Source: Clonostachys chloroleuca
Lineage: Eukaryota > Ascomycota > Sordariomycetes > Hypocreales > Bionectriaceae
Assembly: GCA_037952775.1 (NCBI GenBank)
Contig: JBANAY010000004.1
Coordinates: 9,920,001 to 9,984,000, forward strand
Direction: 5' to 3'
DNA: 64,000 nucleotides
Part shown: piece by piece, positions 41,947 through 54,349 of the stretch
How the letters are laid out: the number at the start of each line of letters is the position of its first letter
Numbering within the stretch: position 1 is the stretch's first letter
The notes under the pieces: model-generated
Told to the model about the DNA's origin: nothing
The model's database searches: none
The model's input: the letters and a program-made list of their open reading frames with translations, nothing else
Translations under genes and position numbers: made by a program

Positions 41947-42395
41947 CGCCAACGTCGAGGCACGCGACCTCGCTACACATTGTGGACAGACGGGCACGTC
42001 TGCACACGGCATGGAAAGATGCACGAACCGTCCATACGAGGCTACCCAAGGAGCCAACTCGGCTTTGGTGCCGTTTCCGATTTGTCGGCCAATAATTCAA
42101 TTGTTGTAGGTCTACCTCGTGGTATGAGGGCGAAGCTGCCACCATTTTACCTCCATTACTCGCCCCCAACCAAATGCAAAGACGTATCAAAGACAACCTC
42201 CACCTTCAAAACTAAGATGCAGACAATGCTTTTGCTAACGCAATTGTAGTTTTCCCCTGTCTCACCCGCCGTACCAAAAGCAAAGTACGATTGTGCGCCA
42301 TACGTTCCATTTCGTTCAACTCCTAATCGGCCCCTTCCATGTCGAAGTCAACATCGCCTTTTATCCTCCGTCACGAACATCAAGGCGCATTCCAG

Positions 42396-43478
42396 CTACT
42401 GCATTAATTGGACCGCAGTTTTGTCGTTCCTCTTTCTTGCAGCATCGTATTCGGCCGTGTTTCCATTCCACCAGTCTTCCACCATGGGATCCACCTTGCT
42501 GGGGAAATACTCGCGCCTGAGAGCAATGGCGTGGCCATAAGAAGTTTCGTAGGCCATAAGAGCATGCATTATGTTTGGTCCAAGAATGACCTCCTTTAGG
42601 TTCACGCCCATATCCCATTCCTCTGGGTCCCGAGTCCACCAGCTGGAGATGGAGTTGTCCACCATACCAAGGATACCAACGATCCAAAGAACAGTTTGGT
42701 TGGTTTCGAGCGTAATTACTTTGTGGAGAAGGAACAAGGACAAGATGAAGGGGAGAAGGTGAATTGACAGCACTTTAGACGAAGCGGGACGATACGACTG
42801 AGCAAGATGATCCAAGCTCAAAACCACCTTCTCCTCGCTGCCAGACTTGATCACCATCAGCTCCAAGGGATGGGCTGTCGATCTCAGCGCGTAGGTGTGT
42901 CCTGAGTCTCCCAAAGGCGGATTCTTCTCAGTGTTCCACTGGGAGAGGCAACCAATCCAACCCGAAAGCAGAGTGCCGTACAGAGTTATGGCCAGAACAC
43001 CCCAGTCGTCTCGCATGAAGCCGAGGGTGAAGGAAGCCACGAACTGGGCGATAAGAAAGGACGCGCGGAAGATGTCGTCCATGTAGACGGTGTAAATGCT
43101 TGGCGGTTTGATTCTTTCTGACGAGAAGACAAAAATGCGAAACTGATTCGGTGAGCTTCCCAACTGACGTCTCATGGAGCGCATGCATGATCGCAGGTAA
43201 TAACCTATGAGCCAGCTTTTATTGTCGCTTGCGGTAGCCGTCTCGAGATTGATCACGCGCACAAAGGATCCAGGTTTTGGCATGAGAGTGCGAGAATAGA
43301 GCAGTCGGTAGAGCGCGACGGGGATGTACCCGAACCAGCCGAATGAGAAACATGCCGGAAAGTAGGTGTTGCCTGCCTTTCGCGCAAAGGACTTATCGAC
43401 AAACTGGCCACCGAAGAGAAAACCGACTATGGCGAGGGCGAACACGAGGTTGCCAAGCCAACCCGATGCAGGCTGCAT
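42396..43478 (-). CDS. Multi-span integral membrane protein of unknown function
   Basis: 360 residues, no intron. I start at the ATG at 43478, since the open frame upstream has no other ATG. Hydrophobic segments: LGNLVFALAIVGFLFGG (about 8-24), FPACFSFGWFGYIPVALYRLLY (about 40-61), SFLIAQFVASFTLGF, WGVLAITLYGTLLSGWIGCL, and two after residue 235 (HLLPFILSLFLLHKVI and TVLWIVGILGMVDNSISSWW). The polar C-terminus contains NLKEVILGPNIMHALMAYET and EYFPSKVDPMVEDWW. It looks like the fungal-specific six-span proteins often annotated only as integral membrane protein. Function unknown. Confidence 0.7.
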   Translation of the reverse strand: MQPASGWLGNLVFALAIVGFLFGGQFVDKSFARKAGNTYFPACFSFGWFGYIPVALYRLLYSRTLMPKPGSFVRVINLETATASDNKSWLIGYYLRSCMRSMRRQLGSSPNQFRIFVFSSERIKPPSIYTVYMDDIFRASFLIAQFVASFTLGFMRDDWGVLAITLYGTLLSGWIGCLSQWNTEKNPPLGDSGHTYALRSTAHPLELMVIKSGSEEKVVLSLDHLAQSYRPASSKVLSIHLLPFILSLFLLHKVITLETNQTVLWIVGILGMVDNSISSWWTRDPEEWDMGVNLKEVILGPNIMHALMAYETSYGHAIALRREYFPSKVDPMVEDWWNGNTAEYDAARKRNDKTAVQLMQ

Positions 43479-44344
43479 AGTTGCTTGGGACTCAAAGCGA
43501 AGTGACAACTTTTGAAGGATGAAATGTGGCAGACGATGCTAGAGGATGAAGGAAGGCTGAACTGCCCACTGTCAAGTTGTTGATGGCGGAGAGGGCGGGT
43601 GGGGGGGTTACGGTAAGGAGGCCAGAGTTGGTGCTTTTGTTGAGTTTCCCGGCCCCGACTCAGTTTTGTTTCAACCCGAAGCGTGCTGGGAAACAACTCA
43701 ATGGCTGTCTGCTGCCTTCCCATCACTTGTTCTTCCCAAGTCACCTGACCCACATCACAGTGAAGGAGCTGCTATGGCCGAAGACTGCTTCATCAAACAT
43801 ACCTTTGCGCACGTTACTACCCACTGGGTGTGAGTATCAGTGAATAGCGACCAGTGCGATCGACTACAAATCACCCCGGCGGGCTGTGATTCAATCTCCT
43901 ACTACGATGGAGGGGGCAGGAGACTCCTTGGATTTGGCAGCCGTCCCCAACCCCGAGTTGCATTGAATCATGTCACGGTGGACAAGAAGAGGTAGACAAA
44001 CCAGTCACTCGACATTACATTGATTTTGCCTAACCGAACTCTTAGACTTTGTCAACTGCGACCACCCATTGATGGCAGAGACCCACAACCATATTCTGAG
44101 CAAGTACACAATTAACGAGTACTACGCCGAGCACGTCAAGTTCAGTCCCAAGCGGAGCTAGTGTCGGGGAAGCTTCGATTCGACGTTGCGTTTCGAGTGT
44201 ACGCCTTCGCTCAGTAGAACATCTGGACAAAGCTGTTAGCTTGCTATTACAATAATTCAATGACAAGCACTCCACATGCAATCGAACAATGCCATGGCTC
44301 GTCAAGAACGCAAGATCGGCCAGCCTAATCCATGGAAGGCCTTA
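43479..44344. other. Intergenic, no gene seen
   Basis: A short plus-strand frame near 44041-44161 reads DFVNCDHPLMAETHNHI, then KYTINEYYAEHVKF. It is protein-like but too short to call. Confidence 0.3.
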
Positions 44345-44554
44345 CTAAGATTCTAAAGGGCCGTACTGCCGACCGAGTCGTTTGATTGTGATGACCTCCG
44401 GGAAGTCATGACCTTCAGGGGCCCGAAGGACCTCGACGGTTTCAGTTCTCGTATAGTTGCCGAACTCAATATCAAGGATCCGCACGATCAATGTGACACT
44501 GCCAACCTTCGTTTCAACGACATCATTAACAACGGGGTCTCTCCGGGTAGGCAT
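44345..44554 (-). CDS. Possible small protein
   Basis: 69 codons from an ATG at 44554. Balanced, beta-rich composition (GSVTLIVRILDIEFGNYTRT, then PEGHDFPEVITIKRLGRQYG). The opposite strand also has a protein-like frame here, so coding strand and gene status are unsure. No family recognised. Confidence 0.25.
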   Translation of the reverse strand: MPTRRDPVVNDVVETKVGSVTLIVRILDIEFGNYTRTETVEVLRAPEGHDFPEVITIKRLGRQYGPLES

Positions 44555-46262
44555 TGTTGAGCAAGAAGTTAAGAAAATGACAAGGGAGCTTCGATGAAAG
44601 TCAAGACGTCCGTTCTAGAAGGCCGACGTCAGTTGTGATAGCAATCGACGGGATATAAGATGGATAGAGTCTCACCCAAGGCTTGAAGGAAAGAAGGGAA
44701 GCAGTGTTCTTGGGTAAGTCAACTTGCCTTTCACTCGATGCGGAGAGGGGAAGCTACCTGAAAACTTGGGCATGCACTCCAAGGAACACTTTGGTTTGAC
44801 GTCACCAGTTGAGATGCTGAACGCTGGCCCCAGCTCGTCGAGTTGCACAAGTCGGCTTGCATGATACCGAGGGAGGCTTGACTGAACGCTGCGGACCAAT
44901 TGAATGGGCTCGCGCCTGGCTGCAGCCGGTGACCGAATGAAACAAACGAATGATTTGGCATGCATCTCAGCCGAGATGCAATGGTGGCAGCGTACGTATA
45001 GGTCCCCTAATCCTCATCTTCCACGCTTGGCCAGTCGAACAACACAACGGCGCCGGCTAATAGAAGAAAGTGCGCGTTAGACTTGTGCCATACGCCGTTA
45101 CAGCTTCGAGCAGTGCGATAGACGGAAAGACATGAGGCTCTGATGAGTATATGTATACCTCCGACCCGACCGCCTTGGCGCAAGAAGCAAAAAGAAGCAC
45201 GTAGAATATCGGTCCGCCGACAAAAGCAAAGAAACAACATGGGCGTGTCGATAGAGCCCCGACCATACTATCTGATCAAGTGACACAACCGATGAGGATG
45301 GGCCATTCTTCCCGCCGGCCTCCGATGACGCTGCAAATTGTCGATGCAAGTAGATCCATCTAAATGCAGAGAGGCACACTCCCCAGCTCGGGGTCCGAAA
45401 TGACTTGGCATGGGCGAAAATCAGCCCAAGGCAGCTCAATTCTACCGGCTACCGCCTGTACAGAACCAGGCGAAGCATATTGAGAATCTTACAAGGCGCT
45501 ATTTCTGCACGTTCGTGGTCAAGGAGAGCGCCAGTGCGGCGTATGGCAGTGACACGCAAGGCAAATGAGGCTCCAGGAGATGTTCCCACGGGCTGAGACA
45601 CCATGTCGCCAGTGACGGCCTACACCGGCTTGTCCATCGCACCACGGCGCTTGACAGCGGCGTTCTCTCAAGCACCCTTACACCTATGTATTCTAGACTA
45701 GACTCGGAGTAAATTCATGAGAGTTCAACAATGGCCGTATGCTGCATGCCCGTAATATCACAGCGTGAATGCAGCGACCCACGTAGGCACTACACCATTG
45801 TCATCTCCAAACTGGTGCCGTAGAGAAGTAATACATTATGACGATTAAGTCCTTAGATAAAAGGAAATTCTTGCCCAGCTTTCTCTGCTTTACCCTCATG
45901 TAGCGTCACATCATCTCTAATCTGTTGCCGTGGAGAAGTCAGAAATCAAAACTTTCAAGCCACTGTAACCGACAATTTCTTTCGCAAGTGGCGATGTTTC
46001 AAAGCTACTCGTGTTGATTGTCAAGAATATTCGATATCGATGCTCATCTATTCATGTTGTCTAGGTACCATAGGATTCCCAATTCCCAATTCCCAATCTT
46101 GAATCAAATGCACCCTTGCGCCATGTCCCCCATCAAGGCGTCCCTATCCTATAGCCGCGTAGCCATTTCATTTTACTCGTTACTCTTAAAAACCGTGATG
46201 TACGCCCATCTCTATATCAGTGTACAGCTCCTCCAAAGCTCCCTTCGGAAACCCACCATCAT
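44555..46262. other. Intergenic, no gene seen
   Basis: About 1.7 kb with no supported ORF. TCCCAATTCCCAATTCCCAA (46077-46096) is a short direct repeat. The right end is the 3' flank of the P450. Confidence 0.35.
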
Positions 46263-47891
46263 CTAAGCTTCGTAGAGGCCGACCTTATTACCGTTTCTAC
46301 AGGTCATCGCCAGGCCAGGCAGCTCCATCCATTCTCTCGGATCCTTCGACTCCAGGCGCTCAAACGTCTGCACGATTCGCGCGACCACGTAGTAGGTCTC
46401 GACAAGTGCGAATTGCTCTGTTCATCCGGGGTTAGCATGGTGCCGTGGGCAACGCTCTTCACGGGATCTTCCACTCACGGCCAACGCAAACTCGGGGGCC
46501 GCCACTGAAGGGGAGGAAACCCCAGCCTGGGCGAAGCCCGCTCCATCGCTCGGGAACGAATTCCTCCACCCTGTCGCCGAATATGGCGGGGTCACGGTGC
46601 ATGGAGAAGACATTGTACAGGACCACGGCGCCCTTACGAAGGAAAAGGGGTGATTTGCCGTCAGCGCCGCCACCGCGGGGGAGGGTCGTGTCACGGATGG
46701 CTTCCCGGCCGTTCGAGGGGATAACAGGATGTAGTCGAAGGGCTGGACAGTGATTAGAGCCTCATACCAAAAGATAACATCGTGGATGAGGGACTTACAT
46801 TCGTTCACGCACCAGCGCAGGTACTCGATGTCTCGCAGGTCGCTGAAGGTTGGGTTCTCGTATGCAACTTTGGATAGCACTTCTGACCGTAGTCTGGCAT
46901 AGGTCTCGGGGTTCTTTGCAAGCACAAAGAAAAGATTGCTCAGCAGGCTGGCGGTTGTGTCTCGGCTTGCCAACAGGAAATGCAGCAATTGATCACGCAG
47001 ACTCTGCCGGTCGGTAACAGCACTGGCAATCTCTTGGAAGGCATTATGCTCGTCTGTCCTTTGAAAAGTGCCGTCTTGCCTCTCGAAGCACTCCTCGATG
47101 TACTCGTCCATGTACTTGAACACGCGTTTCTTCGCCTTGGTTGCCGCCAGGTTAAGCCGGAAGAACCTCAAGGGCCCGTACGACATCTTTTTGATGGCCT
47201 CTTCAGAGCAGAGCATGTAGTCGTCAAAGAATTGCTGCTCCTTCTCACGCTTGCGGCTGGGGTCCAACATATTGCTAGAGTAGCCCATGAGGAACTCGGT
47301 AGCGATGTCCATGGTGAGTTCAAAGAAAAGCGGCTGGAGATCCACATCCTCGCCCTGTCGTGGGAGGTGTGTTAAAAATTGTTGTACATGGTGCTCAATG
47401 ATAGAAGGAAGACCATCCATCTTGTGCTTCATCAGGGATGGTCGCAGAATCGAACGGGCATGTGACCACAAGTCTCCGTCCAGGGTAAAGATGCCGCTCC
47501 CTAGAAGCTCTCCCATGACGGATACGCGAGAAGATGGAAGTTGAAAGTCGTCGAATCCAGTCGCTAGAACCTGTTTGAGGTTCTTGGGGTCGCAGGTCTG
47601 GACGACCTGGTAGGTCAGGCGATCCACACTGTACGTCGAACCATACTGCTTGAATTTTTCTATGCAATCGAGGAGTCTTCGTCCGGACAGGCCGCGGATG
47701 ACACGCTCGTGGATGAAGTCGAGTCCGATGAAAGGATCTTTGACTAGGGCCTGCTTGTGGGAGGTTTGGCAGCCCCTGAGCTTCCCAAATTTGAGGCTTC
47801 GCCTGTACCGGTCGACACAGACCCCAAAAAGAGCAACGCCCGCCCACAACACAAGGAAGGGCCAGTTCAGCCTTGCCAAGAGTGACAACAT
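46263..47891 (-). CDS. Cytochrome P450, CYP52-like (alkane/fatty-acid terminal hydroxylase group)
   Basis: Exons 47891-46799, 46742-46479 and 46417-46263; the frame closes to 503 residues. An N-terminal membrane anchor (LARLNWPFLVLWAGVALFGV) places it on the ER. The I-helix reads LLASRDTTA (306-314), the acid-alcohol pair being D311-T312. The ExxR motif is E364-S-L-R367, split by intron 1. The heme loop is FSGGPRVCVGQ with Cys450, cut by intron 2 just after the Gly. The RDTTA helix and LRLHPVIPSNGREAIRDTTL are CYP52 hallmarks, a family that oxidises the terminal carbon of alkanes and fatty acids. It diverges from the A-T-C enzyme starting at 50425 with 2.5 kb between, so a joint role in a lipid-derived metabolite is possible but unproven. 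Confidence 0.9.
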
Positions 47892-50424
47892 GATCGAGGA
47901 GGTTCAGAATGGTGAATAAAACAAAGACGTGAAAGTGTGCGGTCTTCTCGATACAGGCGGTAGGACAATGTCCACGGTGGGCACAACAGATTTATCAACC
48001 AGAGTCCGGCGCAGTCTTCAGCTTCGTCGATATGGGAATGAGCTATAGTATCTGCTGGCTATGCCTGACGGTGGGTAAGACGTAAGAGCCGCCTGATACC
48101 TCGTACTGGAATACTGCCAAGCTGTATTCGCCGGTCCGAGTCACCCGTCAGATCCTGCTCTGACATGGCATCTTGACACGCAGGTCAGGCAGAGTCCACA
48201 TCGGGCAGCCTCATCGTCTTCATTGGTAATCCACCATACGTGAGGCGCAGGAAAACCGGTCATAGCGGCTGTCGACCGTCATACGCCAAAGTACGTGTCG
48301 GTGTGGAGTGGTGAGGATATAACGGTGATGAAAAACTGGCTGCAGAAGGGTAAATTTAGACCTGAAAAAAAGCAAGAAGGGGAAAAGACCACGATCTTTC
48401 ATGCAGGTCCCCAAAAAGGGCTGGGGCTGAACCCACCCAGATCGTATATCACCGATTTCTTAGGTATATATTGACGCTAGGCTTGCGCACGATGAGTATC
48501 AGAGGAGCGGTAAGTGTCTAAGGTGGGCGCGACTTTTGTGAGGGATGGATAACTCGGAGAGAGATGGTAGTCGTCTAATGTGTGGCCGTGCTGACTGTCA
48601 TCTTGACTAGATCAAGATGGGTAGGATTTCCTTCTTCCAGGGGTTGGGCGGGTCACGCGTCGGCTATGCCAGATCTCGCACCTGACAATGGGCTGAACTG
48701 CCGGGAAGGTCCGATGAAGACGGGATATGCCTTCCATCAGAAGGAGCCAGACGCATTGGGGATCTGAACGTGGTGTTTGGGTAGGTACTTGCATTATGGA
48801 GGCGGATCACACGTGTCTGGCAATGCAAGCGGGCAAGGATAGACATTGCACCCAGTGTCTTGCCCCCGCCTTTCTGCCTCATGGCACCAGGTGCAAAGTG
48901 TCAACGCTGCCATCCGGCAGATTTCCATCACACTGGTCATGTCTCACATGCCTGGCGCGTCGAAACGCTGGCTAAGTGAGAAGAAAAGTAAAGGCGAGCT
49001 ACGCTTGCGTCTCGGAATTATAGCAGGGACGGAGCTACTGAAAGATGGCCGTGTCTTGCAAAACATGTGGGATTTGAAACCCACATGAATCATTCTATGG
49101 GATGGTGCATAGCGACCCATTCGATCAAGATCTTTGGCATGATGACCCCGGCTGACCCGGGGATTTGGGTAGGGGTGTCCTGGAGATCCAAAATTGCCTC
49201 CCAGCGGCAGGTTGGACTGACAGATTGACTTTTTGCCCCTTGCTTTCGCCCTTCTTTATGCAACCGTGACGTCTTGTCGCTGTTGGTTCGTGGTATTTAT
49301 GCCCAATTAGGCTCATGCGAACGTGGGACATCTCAGCTGGATCCTTTGGAAAACATCTGATCGCTGGCTTGTGCGATATACGTAGTATCAGATCAGAACA
49401 ACGTCGACGAACGAGCCCTCACCGCCACAATCTTGCGTACTCTCAGCCCAGTGGCGTGGCACGGCGGGTTGCGAGTGCGGTTGAGGGAAGGCCGGCCCCT
49501 GCATTAACCTAAACCTGATGGGTTCTGGGCTGGTGCCTCTCTCTCGGGTCGCGATGCGGTGACGGCTGTTGCTAAACGGCTACAGCGAGCAGATGCAGAT
49601 GCAGCTGTCCCAAGGAGGGAGAGCGCGAGGTCATGGTGGTGTGTGTGGTGGTGACGCCCTCTGCGGACAACGGTCGTGTCTGTGCCAGGTCGAAATCCAG
49701 ATCCTACCATGTAGCCAGCCAGAATGTCCGTCTGTCAAGTCTGACGCTCGCTCTGACACGACCTGACAGACGGCCACGTCGCATCAAACAGGATTCAGAT
49801 TGCCCATTGTGAGAGCCCAGCAATGCCGTGACACCATAGCTTTGCAAATTGGTTCGTCCGTCAACACGAGTATCACCAGGGCCAGCCGGGTGATTTGCAT
49901 TGCTGGGCATGAAGACAGCGCTGGCTCCGCATGAATTTATCCCGGTGCTGCTAATGCGCCTCACGGTGCAGCCCCCTTGGTGTTTCGCGGCTTGTTCCAG
50001 GTCCCTTTAGCCTTGGGACGAGCGCCCTGCCATACCGGAAACGGGAAGCAAGCAACCATCGAGTCACTGGAATTGGGCAGGAAGACTTCCCAGGCGATGC
50101 CAGAGCAGGTGATGAATCGGATGACAGGCTGCATTGCTGCTGCCGTGCGGTGAATGGGTGCAGTCGTTGTTGTGACTCGCTGCTGCCGAGCAGCCCAAGA
50201 ACCCAACTGTCGAGCTACAATATCATCCGGACCTCGCGACAATTGAAGCTCAAGAAAGATATCCCATCTAGAGCTTGAGATTGATTCATTTTTTGCACCT
50301 CTTAATCCTTAATTTTTTGCTGAGGACTGGTTCCCAGAATCGAGAAACAGACACACAAAGGCGATAGGCTCGCTGACCTCCTCCAACCCTTTCCATCCCC
50401 CTCCCCCCTTTACTTGATACCAAA
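47892..50424. other. Bidirectional promoter region between P450 and NRPS-like gene
   Basis: 2.5 kb between two divergent genes, with no supported ORF. It probably holds both promoters. A complementary pair, GACAGACGG and CCGTCTGTC, flanks about 49728-49775 and could fold. Confidence 0.35.
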
Positions 50425-53400
50425 ATGCCGTATCTGACGCAGCTCGGAGCGCCTCCTGGTAAGAAGAGCGTCTTCAGGAAAATACGCAATGTGATGTCAC
50501 GGCTCAAATCGAAGTCTCGAGGCACTCCGAATGCGTTGGGCTCCATTCCAAACCCAACCGCCGCCTCGATGGCCTGTCCCGATGTGAGCCTAAGCGAGCG
50601 GTTTGGTGCCGTCCCAACGGACATGGACCTTGGGCTGTGGGACATTTTTACAGCTACGGCTGCCAGATATCCGAATAGAGACGCCATCGTCTCTCTTTGG
50701 CAGAAGCCACATGATGATGGTTACGAGAGTGACTACCAAGCTGAAGATGATGACCGTTGTCTCAGGTGGACATACCAGCAGCTCTTGGTCGAAGCCACCC
50801 GTATCGCAATCTGCTTGAGAAAGCTAGGCTGTCGTCCTAACATGCGTTTGGCCGCCGTGGTCTGGAACAGTGCCGAATGGGGACTTTTCTTTTGGGTCGC
50901 TGCCAGCCTTGGTATGGTCTTCGCTCCCATCGACCCTCGTGTTCCAAGCGAGGCGCAGAGCATGCTACAGGTCCTGAAACCCGACGTCATTGTCGTGCAA
51001 GATGATAACGGCATCGCCATCATCGATGATCCGGAGCTAGATCAGCCATTCTCGTCCCTGGGTATCCGCATCTGTTGCTCCTATACCTCCCAGCCAGACT
51101 GGATTAATCTTTGGGGCGAGCGTAACATAGAGCAGCACGTGGTGAATATTGAGATGTTCACCGATATTGAGACTGGCCATCTTGACACCGAGCAGTACAG
51201 CCACCAGCCCAATCAGCTGGCCGTGGTAGTCTTCACCAGTGGTACGACAGGCAAGCCAAAAGGTTGTCCGCATACCAATCAGAGCATCATCTCCCAGACG
51301 GCCAGATACGACCCGAACCCTGATCCCTCCCTGATTGACCGTTGGCTCGTACACACGCCGGTGTCGCACATCTTTGCCATCAACAATGCACTGCGGGCCT
51401 GGAGGTACGGAGGCGCCGCCATCTTCCCATCCAAGACATTCAACGTCCAGTCAACGATAAAGGCTCTGCGAGATGAAAGAATCACCATAATGTCAGCAAC
51501 TCCAACCCTGGTCAAAATCTTGCTGGCAGACCCCTTGTTTCCGGATCCCTCGGAGCTCTGTCTCGAGGTTGTGACCATTGCCGCAACAACCATCACACAA
51601 GACGACATTGACATGTGTCGGCAAGGCCTAGGCGCAAAAGACGCGATCCAAGCGTATGGGATGAGTGAAGGGGCACCGACTTTGAGCTGGGCCCGCAGCG
51701 ACGAGCTCCTTGTCGATGGCTTTCATCCAGGAGTAGGCAAGGCCCTCCCCGGTGTGTGGGTAAGGATCTGTGACCCTGGGACGAGAGAGGTCCTTCCTTA
51801 TGGACAGCTCGGTGAGATTCACCTGAGTGGATACTCTGTCATCTCTAGCTATCTCGACGGAGCGGAGAGCGAGTCTTTCTACCGAGATGGCTGCGGTACG
51901 TGGCTCATGACAGGCGATCAAGGCTGTATGGATAGCAGTGGAGTTCTCTATGTTTGCGGGAGATATAAAGATATAATTATCCGGGGCGGAGAGAATATCA
52001 ATCCCTTTGAAATCGAGTCGGCGATTGCGCAAATTCCCGGTGTTCAAGTAAGAAACCCAATGCTCCCCTCGAGGTCACAGAGTTCATTCGTACTGACGAT
52101 ATCGCAGGCTGCTGCCATTGGTGTTCCAGACAACATGGGCGGTGAGGTCCCAGTAGCCGTAGCAAGTCTCCCCGAAGGTGTGACGAAATCCATGGTCAGT
52201 GACCGTGTCGCAATGCTCGACGCCAAGTATATGCTGGCAGGGGTGTATACTTTGAAGGACCTGGGACTCGAGGCATTCCCACTCACCTCGATGGGAAAGG
52301 TGAAGAAGAACGAACTGAAGAAGGCCATCAAGATCCTCCGCCAAGCCCCAACAGACGAGGCATTCAATGGCACGTCAAAACCCAATACCTCGTATTCATT
52401 TTTTCATCATAATGAAATATTGAATAAGCTAGTAGATGCTTGGGAACAGGTTACTGGGACGAGGCCAAAAACCGATACGCAGATGACACATTTGGCTGAC
52501 AGCATTTCCATGCTCCGATATTGCGATGCTGTGTATAGATCAACGGGCAAGAGACTTTATCTTCAAGATGTTGTGACATGCGACACAGTTGACAAGCAAG
52601 CCGAATTGCTAGCGACACGAAGTGCCAACGCGAAAACCGATGCCGGCGAGCTTGCCCATCTACAGACTCCGCTGCTTGAAACTCGTCATGGGAGCAGCGC
52701 TGCAGTCTTCCCATCCTCGTTCGGGTTGGAGACTTTGGCGCCACTCCAAAGCAATCTTGTTTCCTCTTCGGCTTTCCCTGATCACAGATTGCTGAAGAAT
52801 CAGCTGGAGATATTGGGGCTGAGCGAATGCGTGGTCGAAGACATGATTCCCATCAAAGAGTCTCTCCATCGTACTGTGATTGGCCAACGCCCTCAGTCCT
52901 ATCATGTTCGAATGATTTTCAGGGCGACTCGCTCTGGGCCCCAGCACGTCCGTCAGAGTTTGGAGAGGTGTGTGGCTCATAGACCGATGCTTCGAACGAT
53001 TCTGTTCGACTCGTACGGCTTTAAACCATCCCACGTCGTCATCAAGGCGAGCCGTGAGCTTCTTCACCACTTGATTCACGATGTAGAGGTCGAGACCGAG
53101 GCAGAGGCTCAGGAGAGATGGAGCGATGACTCCTATGAGGCTCATTCTTCTCACTTCATGTTTCAAGGCCATGTCATCAGTGTTCGGCAGAGCAGTGCCG
53201 TGTTCCTGTCCGTTCTCTTCAGCCACTCCATCATAGATGCACTGTCCCTCTGGCCCTTTCACCGAGACCTCGAGTATGTCTTGAGCGACGCCAATGCCAA
53301 ATTGTCACCGCCTACACCGTTCAGGCTCTTCTCTGATTTATTCAGCCAATACGAGGACAGTGAGCCAGCCCGACAAGCCGTGCTGTTCCACACGAGGAAG

Positions 53401-54349
53401 CTGCGAGGCATCTCACGGCTCCAAGACGCACTGTGGCCCCCCCAAAGGGCGCCAGGCTGGATGGTCTCCAACGACGCCGGCTCGCATCGTGCGCGTGAGC
53501 GGGCTCTTGTCAGGGCTCAAGTGTGGGAGGGCGACTGGGAGGCAAATGCGAATTCATTTCGGTACCCGCGACAGGCCCGGATTGTCTGCCTGCCGCATCT
53601 GGCTGAGCTACGGCGAATGCACGGCATTCAGCCATCCTTATTCGCCAAGGCAGCGGTGGTATTATTCAATACAAGGCAGACGGGGGCGTCGCATGCAATC
53701 TTCAACACGTGGGAGAGTTGTCGGACGTGGCCGTTTGTGCCGCAGTGGATGCACAACATGCTTCCGCCGGCGATGAGCATCGATGGACCGACGGCGTCGT
53801 GGCTTCTCCGGATGGCAACGGTGTCTAAGCACGAGACCGTGTTGGATTTTCTTGGGCGGTTTGCCTCTGAATGCGACGAGGAGACTCGATACGACCATGT
53901 GCCGTGGCAAAAGGTGGTTGAGGAGTTGCGAGACGAAGGCGCGGTGGCCGACGCAGCCAGCTATCGTCAGTCGTTTGTATGGGACGTAACACTCGGACTC
54001 GGCTCGTCCAAGGAGTTCAGAAACGACTCAAGATTACTGGAGTTTGTCAGCAGATTGGACTGGGGCGATTGGTAAGTGGCGCTCGCTTCTGCTGCTGTTC
54101 CTGCAGCTTTGTCTTATTCGTTTTCGTCTGTGTCATCACATTGATGCTAACTGGGACCCGGACAGCGGCTTCTTCTGGAACATGTTTATGATTGATAGTC
54201 AGAATCTGTACTTTGTCGCATCCTGGGACACGGCGCAGATGAACGATATCGAGGTCGAGGACTTTTGCGAGTGCATGGCTGACACGATGCGGAAGATGGC
54301 CAGGCCAGACAATTGGAACAAGACGGTCGGGCAGCTGTTTGGACCATGA
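50425..54349 (+). CDS. NRPS-like enzyme: adenylation - carrier - condensation-like (A-T-C)
   Basis: Exons 50425-52047, 52108-54071 and 54166-54349; the frame closes to 1256 residues. Adenylation domain (about 70-640): VVFTSGTTGKPKGCPHT near 268 (A3), AYGMSEGAPTLS near 410, GTWLMTGDQGCMDSSGVLYV near 490, and GRYKDIIIRGGENINPFEIE near 512 (A8). PLTSMGKVKKNEL has the A10 Lys. The carrier region (about 640-715) has LADSISML in place of the usual LGGDSL, keeping the Ser for phosphopantetheine. The C-terminal ~450 residues resemble a condensation domain with SHSIIDA in place of HHxxxDG, keeping the second His and the Asp. Such enzymes load an acyl or amino acid and join it to a second nucleophile. 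The acceptor and substrate cannot be read here. Intron 1 has a length divisible by three and no stop. Confidence 0.8.

Noticed and set aside
31430..54349. One large biosynthetic cluster from the MFS transporter to the NRPS-like gene
   Set aside because: About 13 kb with an esterase and unrelated or unknown genes separates the transporter from the P450/NRPS-like pair; nothing ties it to them.
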